From NCBI GenBank assembly GCA_945861465.1, contig CAMAVB010000035.1:1-44214 (forward strand): DNA of 44,214 bases, given 5' to 3'. The translations under genes and the position numbers were made by a program. Positions 1 through 8,000 of the stretch are shown here, piece by piece. Positions within the stretch are counted from its first letter, which is position 1. Every line of letters begins with the position of its first letter. A model generated the notes under the pieces. It was not told the origin of the DNA, ran no database searches, and saw only the letters and a list, made by a program, of their open reading frames with translations. The DNA comes from Candidatus Kuenenia stuttgartensis. Lineage in GTDB: Bacteria; Planctomycetota; Planctomycetia; Planctomycetales; Planctomycetaceae.

Positions 1-1
1 T

Positions 2-1360
2 GTCTCGGATTCGCCCGAAACCATGCCTGTCGTCCGCCGCAGCCGCGAGACGCGATTAAGACTCAATCGCTTCGGGAAGGATCTGTCCGTTTCGGCTCAT
101 CTGGAGACCATTGAGACCACCTCTGGCGTGCTGCACAGCTGGTCGCTGCGGCGGACTTCGGCTGATGGTTCCAGCCTGCAACGATCGGCGACATGGGATG
201 CAGCGCGGCAGGCGTTTCTGATTCATGGCGATGCGACTGACCCGAAAAAAACGGAACTGCTCCAATCCCGTGTGCAGCCTTGTTCTCCAATTCTGCCGGC
301 ATGGCTGGCTGCCCCGATTCCAGCACGACCGCAGCATTGGTCCAGTGCGGTGCTGTTTCCGGAAACATCGGCAATTGTCGATATCGAAATTCGTCGGTTG
401 TCGCCTCAGAGTCTGCGATTGAAGGATGGCTCAACGATCGCTGTGACGCGATATGATTACTGGCCGGCACATCAGCCGGAGCTCCCTTCGTCAGTTTACT
501 ATAACAACGAGCACGAAGTCGTACTGGTGGAACAACCACTGCTCGGAAGAACTTTGCGATTCCATCGCACGGACGCTGGAACCGCGCTGGGTGAAGAAAA
601 CCTGCAGGCACTGGATGTGCAGTTCCTGACGGCGTTGCCCCTGCGACGGCCACTGTTGCATTCCGAGCGAAGCAAGGTCGTGCGCATGATGATCTCGGTG
701 GGAGAGTCAGAACAAATCTCCCTGCCATCAGGGGATTTTCAGGCCGTCGAACAAACAGCGGCCAATTCGATCATCGTCACTCTCATGCGTCCGATGGCCA
801 CGATTGACGGAACAGCACGAACACCTCCTCGACACACAACGCTCCCGGATCCAAAATTCACGCACAGTTCCCGATGGATCAATTCAACCGACGACAATCT
901 TCGACGAATGGCGATGATGGGCGTTGGAGCGGCCACGAATCCGCATGAAAAATGCAAACGCCTGACCAGCTACATTGGATCACATCTGCGACTCTCTGCA
1001 TTCTCGACGTCGCTGCGCCCAGCCAGCGAAGTTGCAAAATCGAAACAGGGTGATTGCACGGAATACGCCGTATTGCTCGCAGCCCTGATGCGGAGCGAAG
1101 GCGTTCCATCACGCGTGGCCGTTGGATTTGCATACGTTCCGAACCCGGCATCGTTCGCGCCTCACATGTGGACGGAAGCCTGGATCGACGGCCAATGGAT
1201 TCCGTTCGATGCCACGCTGGGCGGCGAGGTGAATCCGCTCACGCGGCTAAAAGTGACGGATTCGGCATTGTCGGACAATGTGACAAACGGCACCCTGCTG
1301 TTCATCCCGCTGCTCAACTTCCTCGGTCGGGCGACCGTGGAAATTCTGCCGGAAGAATAA
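2..1360 (+). CDS. Transglutaminase-like domain protein (5' end outside the window)
   Basis: The reading frame is open from the first bases of the window, so the ATG at 23 may be internal and the N-terminus may be missing. The C-terminal third carries a transglutaminase-like (papain-fold) core. Counting from the ATG at 23, the triad is Cys345 in GDCTEYA, His381 in HMWTEAW and Asp396 in PFDATLGG. Bacterial proteins of this kind usually act as proteases or cross-linkers rather than true transglutaminases, and the substrate cannot be read from the sequence. The preceding 300 residues are beta-rich and not recognised. The gene converges on the nuclease-like gene ending at 1436, with 75 bp between them. 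The domain call is firm; the biological role is unknown. Confidence 0.8.
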   Translation, partial: VSDSPETMPVVRRSRETRLRLNRFGKDLSVSAHLETIETTSGVLHSWSLRRTSADGSSLQRSATWDAARQAFLIHGDATDPKKTELLQSRVQPCSPILPAWLAAPIPARPQHWSSAVLFPETSAIVDIEIRRLSPQSLRLKDGSTIAVTRYDYWPAHQPELPSSVYYNNEHEVVLVEQPLLGRTLRFHRTDAGTALGEENLQALDVQFLTALPLRRPLLHSERSKVVRMMISVGESEQISLPSGDFQAVEQTAANSIIVTLMRPMATIDGTARTPPRHTTLPDPKFTHSSRWINSTDDNLRRMAMMGVGAATNPHEKCKRLTSYIGSHLRLSAFSTSLRPASEVAKSKQGDCTEYAVLLAALMRSEGVPSRVAVGFAYVPNPASFAPHMWTEAWIDGQWIPFDATLGGEVNPLTRLKVTDSALSDNVTNGTLLFIPLLNFLGRATVEILPEE

Positions 1361-1435
1361 GGTAACCGGCGCGCCGACACACGCCAAAAAGAAGCCGGAT
1401 GCCGGCGCGTCCGTGTTGACCGCAGGGTTAGAGCC

Positions 1436-1957
1436 CTATGTAAGAACTGCAATGAGGCCCAATTTGTCAAAACCCTCGACATAGGATTCGGCACCTATGA
1501 ACGCTCCTACTGTCTTTGCGTCTGTCTTCGACTTCCCCTGTGGCTTGAAATCTAGAGAAAGGTGAAAACTCGAACTGTTCGGGAATTTACTGTTGAAATA
1601 GTAGTGGAGCCCCGTTGCCACGACAGACGCAGGAAATACGTGAATTAAGGGTTCGCAGTCGCGCGCGGTCATGTCAACACAACAAACAAAGCGCCGTTCT
1701 AGCGGGATGGCATCTTCCTGCGGATTCGCGTACTTCGCCTGAAGCACCCACCGGCGGTGGTAGGACGCGGTCGACTTGACCTCGATAAACGCGACATTTC
1801 CTTTCTTGTCGAAAGCAAGAATGTCGTAACTGATCGCGTTTCCCCACTGCAAACTTACCATGTAACCGCGTTGCGCAAGTCGTGATGCCACCAGGAATTC
1901 GCCAGTGAGGCGATTCAGGTTCTTGCGTTCGTTGGATACGCGGTCATTGGCGGGCAT
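1436..1957 (-). CDS. PD-(D/E)XK nuclease-like protein
   Basis: This is a 173-residue protein with the core of the restriction-endonuclease-like fold in its N-terminal half. Glu20 lies in a helix (TGEFLVASRLAQRGY), Asp45 in SYDILAF, and Glu59 and Lys61 in the strand FIEVKST, which is the usual E-D-ExK arrangement. The C-terminal half has no recognised domain. It lies 38 nt downstream of the sugar isomerase gene on the same strand and may be co-transcribed with it. No methyltransferase or other restriction partner is visible nearby, so a repair or DNA-processing role, or a solitary defence nuclease, is as likely as restriction. The start is the ATG at 1957, with AGGG just upstream. Fold confidence is good; function is inferred. 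Confidence 0.7.
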   Translation of the reverse strand: MPANDRVSNERKNLNRLTGEFLVASRLAQRGYMVSLQWGNAISYDILAFDKKGNVAFIEVKSTASYHRRWVLQAKYANPQEDAIPLERRFVCCVDMTARDCEPLIHVFPASVVATGLHYYFNSKFPNSSSFHLSLDFKPQGKSKTDAKTVGAFIGAESYVEGFDKLGLIAVLT

Positions 1958-1995
1958 GGGTCCCTAACGAATGATGGACGGCGAACTGACGGAGT

Positions 1996-2991
1996 TCAAT
2001 CGCCGAAAGCGGCGTCGAAAGCTCGACTGGACGGCTGGAAATCGACATTCCTGCAGAACTGAGCGGCCTCGGACGCACCCTGCTCCCGATCCATGCCACT
2101 GTCTTCCCATTCGACCGAAAGCGGCCCGGTGTATTTTGCGGCATTGAGCGCTCGAATGATTTCTTCGAACCGCACACCACCACGTCCCACGCTGCGGAAG
2201 TCCCAGCCGCGGCGCGCATCGCCGAATGACAGATGACTGCTCAGAATTCCAGTGCGTCCATTGAGCGTGACGGACGCATCCTTCATGTGGACGTGATAAA
2301 TCCGGTCCGGGAAGTAACGGATGAATTCGACCGGATCAACACCCTGCCAGATCAAATGGCTTGGGTCAAAATTGAACCCGAACTCTTCGCGATGATTCAG
2401 AGCCTGCAATGATCGTTCTGCAGAATAAATGTCGAATGCAATTTCCGTCGGATGGACTTCCAGTGCGAACTTGACGCCGCAGTCCTGGAACACATCCAGA
2501 ATCGGATTCCAGCGTTCCGCGAGCAGTTCATAGCCTTTTTCGTACATGGATTTTGGTGTCGGCGGGAAGTCGTACAGCAGATGCCAGATGCTGGAACCGG
2601 TGAACCCGTTCACGATACTCACACCCAATTTTTGGGCAGCACGGGCGGTATTCTTCATTTCTTCAATGGCGCGAGAATTGACGCCGGCGGGATCACCATC
2701 GCCCCACACATAATCGGGCAGAATCGATTTATGGCGCGCGTCAATGTTGTCCAGCACAGCCTGGCCAACCAGATGGTTCGAAATCGCGAAGAGTTTCAGG
2801 TCGTGCTTTTCGAGCAATTCTTTTTTTCGGGCACAATAGGCATCGTCGGAAAGGGCCTTATCGACTTCAAAGTGGTCGCCCCAGCATGCAAGTTCAAGGC
2901 CATCGTAGCCAAATTCCCGAGCCTTCTTGCACAGTGTTTCCAGCGGCAGGTCAGCCCATTGACCTGTGAACAGAGTGACGGGGCGCCCCAT
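1996..2991 (-). CDS. Sugar phosphate isomerase/epimerase family (xylose isomerase-like TIM barrel)
   Basis: This 331-residue protein has the features of the AP endonuclease 2/xylose isomerase-like TIM barrel. The expected metal ligands appear in order: Glu178 (ALEVHP), Asp209 (FDPSHL), His235 (HVHMKD) and Glu294 (SVEWED). Enzymes of this class isomerise or epimerise sugars and inositol derivatives, and planctomycetes hold many paralogues of undetermined substrate. The ATG at 2991 is preferred over the in-frame TTG at 3006 because a GGAG sits 9 nt upstream of it. No signal peptide is seen, so it is probably cytosolic. It is followed after 38 nt by the nuclease-like gene. The exact substrate cannot be assigned. 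Confidence 0.85.
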   Translation of the reverse strand: MGRPVTLFTGQWADLPLETLCKKAREFGYDGLELACWGDHFEVDKALSDDAYCARKKELLEKHDLKLFAISNHLVGQAVLDNIDARHKSILPDYVWGDGDPAGVNSRAIEEMKNTARAAQKLGVSIVNGFTGSSIWHLLYDFPPTPKSMYEKGYELLAERWNPILDVFQDCGVKFALEVHPTEIAFDIYSAERSLQALNHREEFGFNFDPSHLIWQGVDPVEFIRYFPDRIYHVHMKDASVTLNGRTGILSSHLSFGDARRGWDFRSVGRGGVRFEEIIRALNAAKYTGPLSVEWEDSGMDREQGASEAAQFCRNVDFQPSSRAFDAAFGD

Positions 2992-3341
2992 TGTATTTGG
3001 CTCCAAACGATGGAAATCGTAGCGAACATGAGAAAGACAAATGGATCAGAGATCCATTGACAACTGCCGAACTTTAAAACAAAACTGCACGCTATGCGAG
3101 CGAATCGCAGATGTCAATCGGACTGCCCACTGCTTGTGAAGAGTCCGGCAAAATTCCGACCCCCAGCCGGAATACCCTGCAATAACGGGAAAGTTTAGCC
3201 GCTGCTGATTGGCATGCGTTCTATCAGATTCGCATTCTCTCGACGAATCGTGGCTGGTATCCTTCGGGAAATGACCGACAATTCCCACGCTGGACTACGG
3301 AGTCTGTCCAGATCTTCCAGAACCGTGAGCCGCAAGGTGTC
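2992..3341. other. Intergenic spacer without a recognised gene
   Basis: About 350 bp lie between the divergent isomerase gene and the first repeat element. Open frames here are short and have neither ribosome binding sites nor familiar protein sequence. It must hold the promoter of the isomerase-nuclease pair, but no convincing -35/-10 pair was found. Confidence 0.4.
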
Positions 3342-3497
3342 AGTGCTTTGTGAGTCGTGTTTTTGATGTGTGCCACTGGCTTTGTCAGTGCTTCGTGCAA
3401 GATTGTGTGCCACTGGCTTTGCCAGTGCTTCGTGCAAGATGAGGAGCACTGGCAAAGCCAGTGGCACACAACTCATTAATGAATGAGTGACAGAGCA
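3342..3497. repeat. MITE-like inverted repeat, copy A (with internal duplication)
   Basis: This is the first of four related copies (others at 20246, 26312 and 36286). The left end AGTGCTTTGTGAGTCGTGT matches copy C with few changes, and the right end TGACAGAGCA is identical. The inner arms are GTGTGCCACTGGCTTTG and its complement. A segment of about 37 nt (GTGTGCCACTGGC... to ...TTCGTGCAAGAT) is present twice, at 3368-3404 and 3405-3440, which makes this copy about 35-40 bp longer than the others. It lies upstream of the HEATH-motif gene. No open reading frame is expected inside it. Confidence 0.8.
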
Positions 3498-3526
3498 ACG
3501 AGCCACGGGTGATTTGTCGGCAAGAA

Positions 3527-3550
3527 CCGGCGGCTAGCGCCTTGCCGCTC
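3527..3550. repeat. Short dispersed repeat containing GGCTAGCGCCTTGCCGCTC
   Basis: A near-identical sequence (CCGCTAGCGCCGTGCCGCTC) occurs at 33352-33371, directly after another inverted-repeat element. It is GC-rich and lies between repeat copy A and the next gene. It is probably another small dispersed repeat family of this genome; two copies are too few to say more. Confidence 0.45.
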
Positions 3551-3600
3551 AAAAGAGCAGTGGTATTCAGACGGACTCCTGGCAGCAGAAAGGATCACTT

Positions 3601-5232
3601 GTGATTTGGTTTACGTTGTTCAGACGATTGGGATTTCTCCTGATCGCCCTGCTGTTGCTGCCAGTCTTCAGTCCGGCTCTGGCCTTCGCCGATGACGAAT
3701 CAACACGGGACCGTCGATATCGGCAGTTGCTCGAGAAACGTCAGTCAATTCTTGACTCACTGCAACGTGATCTCGATTCTGTCCGCAGTTGGTGTATGGA
3801 GCATGAACTGCCGGACGCGGTTGAAGAAGTCTCACGCGTGGCTCAGCAGATTCTGACACCTGATGTCGAATCGTCACAACCGAAATACGTTTCGCCGCCG
3901 GTTTCAAAATCGCTGCCGATCGAACATCAACAATGGCAGCTTCAGTTGCGTCATCATCGGGAAGAACGTGCCAAAGAATTGTACACGCTGGCCCGGTCTA
4001 CACTCCGCGCTGGTTTTCCATCGCTGGCCTACATGATGATTGGAGACGTGATTCGCATTGACCCCGATCATCAGTTTGCCCGATCCATTCTGGGCACAGA
4101 ACTGTTTACAGACCCCACACGAAAAGACGATGCCGGATACGCAGGCGAATGGGTGTCGCTCTTCGAAAAAAGAATGCGGAGTGGCAGCCGACCGCATGTC
4201 AATCACGCCACGTATGGCTGGATTCCCGCTGGAAACGTAGCACGCTATGACGAGGGTCTGCGTCCCTGGAAAAGCGACTGGGTCAGCGTCGAGAAAGAAG
4301 GCGAACTGCGTCGGGATTTTCGCAATGCGTGGGAAGTCCGGAGTGAACATTTTCTGGTGAAAACGAACGTCAGTCTGGAAACAGGAGTCCAGTTATCGCA
4401 ACGGCTGGAGCTCTTCAACGACTGGCTGCAGCAGAACTTTGCCGCGTTCTTTGACACCCCGAAAACGCTGCAGGATCGCTTTGAAGCAGCCAGTTCGCGA
4501 TCATCAGATCGAAAGTCGAACCCGATGGAAGTCCACTATTATGCAACGCGTGATGAGTATCAGAAACGGGTTCAGGGCAAGGTTCCCCCGAATCTGGAAA
4601 CCAACGGGCTCTATTGGGAAGACGACCGCACGTCGTACTTTTTTGACAACCCGGACAAAATCGGCTATTCCACACTTTACCATGAAGCCACGCATCAGAT
4701 TCTGGATCTGGCCACGAGGGAAGCGCGAAATACTGCGGAAAAAGCTCGCGGTTTGAAGCTCCGGCAACGACCTGCTCCACGTTGGAAACTTGGCGAGAAA
4801 TCGAACTTCTGGATTCTGGAAGGGATTGCCTGCTACTTTGAATCGTTCGACATTGAAGAGGGCCACGTCGCCGTGGGTCGTCCAGACTATGTCAGGTTCG
4901 ATATCGCGCGACAGCGGATCGTCGATCCGAAGTTCTTCTATTACCTGCCATCTCAGCAGTTTTCTGCATTGGGTCAGGAGGAGTTTCAACATCATCCACA
5001 GATCACACAGTTGTACACTCAGGGAGCCGGGTTCGCCCACTTCCTGATGCACTATGAAGATGGTCTTTATCGAGATGACCTCATTACACTGTTGTCAGAA
5101 ATCTATCGCCCAGACCCCGACAGAGTCCTTGAAGAGCCATCGCTTCCGGCGATCGCGGGCGTCAGCTTTGAACTCCTCGATCACCAGTACCACACACATA
5201 TGCAGAACCTGATTGAATTGACGACTCCCTAG
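3601..5232 (+). CDS. Secreted protein with HEATH zinc-protease-like motif (DUF1570-like)
   Basis: This 543-residue protein begins with a Sec signal peptide (hydrophobic 11-29, cleavage near AFA-DD). The start is a GTG at 3601, with AAAGGA about 7 nt upstream. Residues 40-170 look helical and TPR-like. The C-terminal half carries His361-Glu-Ala-Thr-His365 followed by a helix and a later FWILEGIACYFES segment, the arrangement of gluzincin-type metallopeptidases in which a downstream Glu supplies the third zinc ligand. I associate this with DUF1570, a family known mostly from planctomycetes, but that is from memory. A periplasmic or extracellular peptidase is the likely role. It stands alone between two repeat elements. 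Confidence 0.8.
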   Translation: MIWFTLFRRLGFLLIALLLLPVFSPALAFADDESTRDRRYRQLLEKRQSILDSLQRDLDSVRSWCMEHELPDAVEEVSRVAQQILTPDVESSQPKYVSPPVSKSLPIEHQQWQLQLRHHREERAKELYTLARSTLRAGFPSLAYMMIGDVIRIDPDHQFARSILGTELFTDPTRKDDAGYAGEWVSLFEKRMRSGSRPHVNHATYGWIPAGNVARYDEGLRPWKSDWVSVEKEGELRRDFRNAWEVRSEHFLVKTNVSLETGVQLSQRLELFNDWLQQNFAAFFDTPKTLQDRFEAASSRSSDRKSNPMEVHYYATRDEYQKRVQGKVPPNLETNGLYWEDDRTSYFFDNPDKIGYSTLYHEATHQILDLATREARNTAEKARGLKLRQRPAPRWKLGEKSNFWILEGIACYFESFDIEEGHVAVGRPDYVRFDIARQRIVDPKFFYYLPSQQFSALGQEEFQHHPQITQLYTQGAGFAHFLMHYEDGLYRDDLITLLSEIYRPDPDRVLEEPSLPAIAGVSFELLDHQYHTHMQNLIELTTP

Positions 5233-5289
5233 ATTTAGATCCCCTGACAAAACAGCTACCTGTAAATCACATTTTTGCAGCACGCGGTT

Positions 5290-5475
5290 GGCATTGGCTC
5301 GTTTAACCGCGTGCCCAGCGGGCCGCGATTGCCCTATTTTAGATTTTAGATTTTAGATTTTAGATTTTAGATTTGAAATTTGAAATTTGAAATTTGAAAT
5401 TTGAAATTTGAAATACGAAATACGAAATACGAAATACGAATCGCGGGGCGTTGCCCACGCGGTTAAACGATTGTG
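5290..5475. repeat. Inverted-repeat element enclosing three kinds of heptamer tandem repeats
   Basis: The arms at 5300-5330 and 5439-5469 are imperfect complements of about 31 bp (CGTTTAACCGCGTG... paired with ...CACGCGGTTAAACG). Between them lie fifteen heptamers from 5336 to 5440: ATTTTAG five times, ATTTGAA six times and ATACGAA four times, without interruption. The three units differ stepwise, as if one array had been seeded from its neighbour. Similarity of the flanks extends a few bases further (TGGCA on both sides). The element ends 40 bp before the ATG of the next gene. It contains no gene. Confidence 0.9.
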
Positions 5476-5514
5476 CCATCCTCAACGACGCGCGGTATAT
5501 CAGGAGTCCAATTC

Positions 5515-6903
5515 ATGAATGACACATCGCGACGACAATTTTTGCAGACGACAGCGGCAGTAGTGGCATCGACGGCCTGGTGGGCGGTTGAAGCGGCTCA
5601 GCTGAATGGAGAGCGACCGGAACAGGATGCCAGTGTCCGAGTCGTCAATCCGCGAGACCGCGTGCCGGTCTCGTTTATCATTGATGATTCCACATGTCTG
5701 GTGAACCTGGCGTACTTCGCGATGCCGCAGTTTTCAGAAACCTGGCCGCAGCGACTGGACTATCAAAAGCCGTGGGCCACATGGCCGCGCGAGATACCAG
5801 ACAGCTTTGTACGTCGCTTCGGCGAATGGTGTGCTGAGCGGGGTGTGCGAGGTAAATACAGCATCGTGCCCCAACCTGCCTGCGTAGGCTGGGTTGACCG
5901 TGAACTGCCAGGTTGGAGTCATCGACAACTGGAAGACAGTCTCCAGCTTGTGCGGGAATTGATGTTACCCAACTGGGACATTCACCCGGAAATGGCAACG
6001 CACACTCGTGTCATCGATACAAAGACCGGACGCCCCTTCCCCGAACGTGGGCCTGAATGGATGGAAAACTGGCAGTGGACGGATGGTAAATCGGTGGATC
6101 AACTGGCTGATTACCTGACGTATTCGCTGCAGATTCTGAAGAACGCCGGATTACCATGCGACGGCATCACAACCCCGGGTGGCTTCGCAGGCAAAGTCGT
6201 CCCGGAACTGGCGCAAGCGACACTCCAATCCGTCCGCCATGTTTACGGTTCGGAGATTCCTCATTACTTCAAGTTTCTGTACACCGACGATCGCAGTGTC
6301 GTGCCGCGCGTGGAGTATGCGAGGGGATTGGACGGCAACGATCCCGAATGCGTCGTGTCGATTATCGGCTGTACGGGCGACTGGTTCGGAGGCTGGGACG
6401 GCGCAGAACCCGGCAGTCCGGACCAGTTCATCACGGCGGATCTGAGTTCCGGTCGCATGGTCGATGTCATTGAAAAGCAGGAACCGGCGATTATGGTCTG
6501 TCACTGGCCGGGCATGTATTACAACGGCACGGAACACGGGTTCAAAGTCTTTCAGACTGTGGTTGATCGTCTCCACCAGCGTTTTGACAATCTGCATTGG
6601 ATGAAACTCAGCCAGATCTCACGCTACTGGGCCGCTAAAGAATTGACGACGATGATACGCATTAACAACGACATCTCGTTCGTTGCTCCCTTCTCGTCGC
6701 CGGATTTCACACTCCTGCTGCCTGGTGCCGAGGCCACCTCGATCCGACTGCAGCACAAAAACTCCGACATCCTGCTCCGCAGCATTCCCGAACGTCGGCA
6801 GTTAACCGCAGGAACCTGCTGCAAGACGAACGACGGCTGGCTGGCATGTTTTGACCTTCCGAAAGGTCAATCAGTGCTGCGAATGTCCAATCCTGAAAAG
6901 TAG
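5515..6903 (+). CDS. Tat-exported polysaccharide deacetylase-like protein
   Basis: This 462-residue protein starts at the ATG at 5515, which has AGGAG 8 nt upstream; an earlier in-frame start at 5473 lacks this and would precede the signal. The N-terminus has a twin-arginine signal (TSRRQFLQTTAAVVAS), so it is probably exported folded, often with a cofactor. The body resembles the NodB/polysaccharide deacetylase barrel: VSFIIDDST near the start with paired Asp, a HPEMATHT segment, a TPGGF segment and MVCHWPGMY near the end. The substrate is unknown and the assignment to a hydrolase is tentative. Inverted repeats lie just upstream, so its promoter may lie within or beside them. Confidence 0.65.
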   Translation: MNDTSRRQFLQTTAAVVASTAWWAVEAAQLNGERPEQDASVRVVNPRDRVPVSFIIDDSTCLVNLAYFAMPQFSETWPQRLDYQKPWATWPREIPDSFVRRFGEWCAERGVRGKYSIVPQPACVGWVDRELPGWSHRQLEDSLQLVRELMLPNWDIHPEMATHTRVIDTKTGRPFPERGPEWMENWQWTDGKSVDQLADYLTYSLQILKNAGLPCDGITTPGGFAGKVVPELAQATLQSVRHVYGSEIPHYFKFLYTDDRSVVPRVEYARGLDGNDPECVVSIIGCTGDWFGGWDGAEPGSPDQFITADLSSGRMVDVIEKQEPAIMVCHWPGMYYNGTEHGFKVFQTVVDRLHQRFDNLHWMKLSQISRYWAAKELTTMIRINNDISFVAPFSSPDFTLLLPGAEATSIRLQHKNSDILLRSIPERRQLTAGTCCKTNDGWLACFDLPKGQSVLRMSNPEK

Positions 6904-6924
6904 CACGGTGAAACTCGTTGTTCG

Positions 6925-6953
6925 CTTCCGTGCATCGCCCCAAACGATATAAT
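6925..6953 (+). promoter_or_regulatory. Possible promoter with TATAAT -10 box
   Basis: A perfect TATAAT lies at 6948-6953, about 110 bp before the small Tyr-rich gene. The hexamer at 17 bp spacing (CTTCCG) is a poor -35, so this is only a candidate. Confidence 0.3.
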
Positions 6954-7062
6954 CTGCGGGAACTACCTGGATTATCTCTTCCCGTCGGCCTTCCTGTGTT
7001 GGGATGTTCGGCGTGATTGGGCGGCAAGGGACCGACTTCGACTTCGACTGAGGACAAGAACC

Positions 7063-7452
7063 ATGGCTCGACATTTGATCTTCTGTATGCTGGCATTTGC
7101 AGGCGCAATGGGAACTACGAACGCCGGACACTTCTTTCATCATCCTCGGCCCGTGATTGTTGTACCCGTCGTGGCGTACCAGTCGGCTTATTACCAGCCG
7201 GCTTATGTTGTTCCGACCATGACCTACGCAGTGACGCAAGTGCCAGTGACGACTGTCACTTATGCTTCGAGCTACTACGCTCCGCTCGTTCCGATGGTGC
7301 CGGCATACTACGCTCCCGCGCCAATGTACGCAGCACCAATGTACGCGGCACCGGTTTATGCCGCACCGGTCTACGGTTACGGCCACAGGGTTCATAGCCA
7401 TTTGAACGTCTATAGAAACGGCAGCTATGATTATCGTGTGCGCGTGAGATAA
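7063..7452 (+). CDS. Small secreted Tyr/Ala/Pro-rich protein
   Basis: This is a 129-residue protein with a short signal peptide (MARHLIFCMLAFAGAMGTTNA). The mature part is dominated by Tyr, Pro, Ala and Val, including four pentapeptides of the form (M/V)YAAP, and ends in a basic Tyr-rich tail (SYDYRVRVR). Such proteins are common in planctomycetes and are thought to be envelope or matrix components, but no function is established for this one. The start ATG at 7063 follows a GAGGACAAGAACC leader. It is probably monocistronic, with a hairpin at 7611 as a possible terminator after the repeats. Confidence 0.7.
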   Translation: MARHLIFCMLAFAGAMGTTNAGHFFHHPRPVIVVPVVAYQSAYYQPAYVVPTMTYAVTQVPVTTVTYASSYYAPLVPMVPAYYAPAPMYAAPMYAAPVYAAPVYGYGHRVHSHLNVYRNGSYDYRVRVR

Positions 7453-7486
7453 GGGCCGACGCAGAAATCACTGCCGTCTTCTTGAC

Positions 7487-7596
7487 GTGGGGCACGTTTA
7501 TAACGTGCCTGGCACGATGAAATCATGCCCCACTAGGGGCACGTTTATAACGTGCCTGGCACGATGAAATCATGCCCCACTTATTTCTGTCTCAGG
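7487..7596. repeat. Tandem pair of double-hairpin repeats (GGGGCACG family)
   Basis: Two nearly identical units of about 47 bp lie at 7487-7533 and 7534-7580. Each holds two palindromes: GCACGTTTATAACGTGC, and GGCACGAT-GAA-ATCATGCC with one wobble. The tail TTATTTCTGTCTCAG at 7581-7595 recurs, inverted, next to the related copy at 33214-33276, so the tail belongs to the element. Confidence 0.85.
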
Positions 7597-7610
7597 CCTA
7601 AGGGCTGAGC

Positions 7611-7645
7611 AATGCGGCAGAAATCGCCGCATTTCGTTTCTTCAC
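7611..7645 (+). terminator. Possible Rho-independent terminator
   Basis: AATGCGGC and GCCGCATT form a perfect 8 bp stem around AGAAATC at 7611-7633, followed by the T-rich TTTCGTTTCTTC on the plus strand. It could end transcripts of the small Tyr-rich gene, although it lies 160 bp downstream beyond the repeats. Confidence 0.45.
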
Positions 7646-7990
7646 GGGCGTTGATTTTTGCAAAACTGAACAAGTCGGGGTTGACGTCCAAAAAATGCTG
7701 TTGATGCTTTCGCTCGTGCTGAACTGAGAAGTTCAGAATGAATCTCGCAGGGATATTCAGCCCGGCGGATCGTCTGAAAAAACAGGACAAAACCGGTCTG
7801 GAGTCATTTTGTCGAAACCGCTATAAGGCTGTCCTCGCTGAGGCGGACTCATTGCGGGCAAGCCCAGGCTTGTCGTCAAATGTGATCCGGACGCTAAGGA
7901 TTCGGCAGGAAGCCGGGGCCTTTGAGTCATCTTCAGTCAGCGTGTTTGACCACGATTCTGCTCATGGGAGCAGACATGTTCTCTCATCGG
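7646..7990. other. Intergenic spacer upstream of the TIGR03009-like gene
   Basis: About 345 bp show no convincing gene. A small hairpin (CTGAACT...AGTTCAG) lies at 7719-7736. An open frame beginning at 7738 overlaps the start of the next gene and has neither a ribosome site nor a familiar sequence. Confidence 0.4.
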
Positions 7991-8000
7991 AAGGAGTCCG

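Noticed and set aside
2452-3060. Plus-strand open frame of 202 codons
   Set aside because: Antisense to the isomerase gene, whose metal ligands and ribosome site are clear.
5336-5440. Heptamers as telomere-like or CRISPR-like repeats
   Set aside because: There are no spacers and no chromosome end; contiguous 7 nt units inside inverted arms indicate a tandem array in a repeat element.
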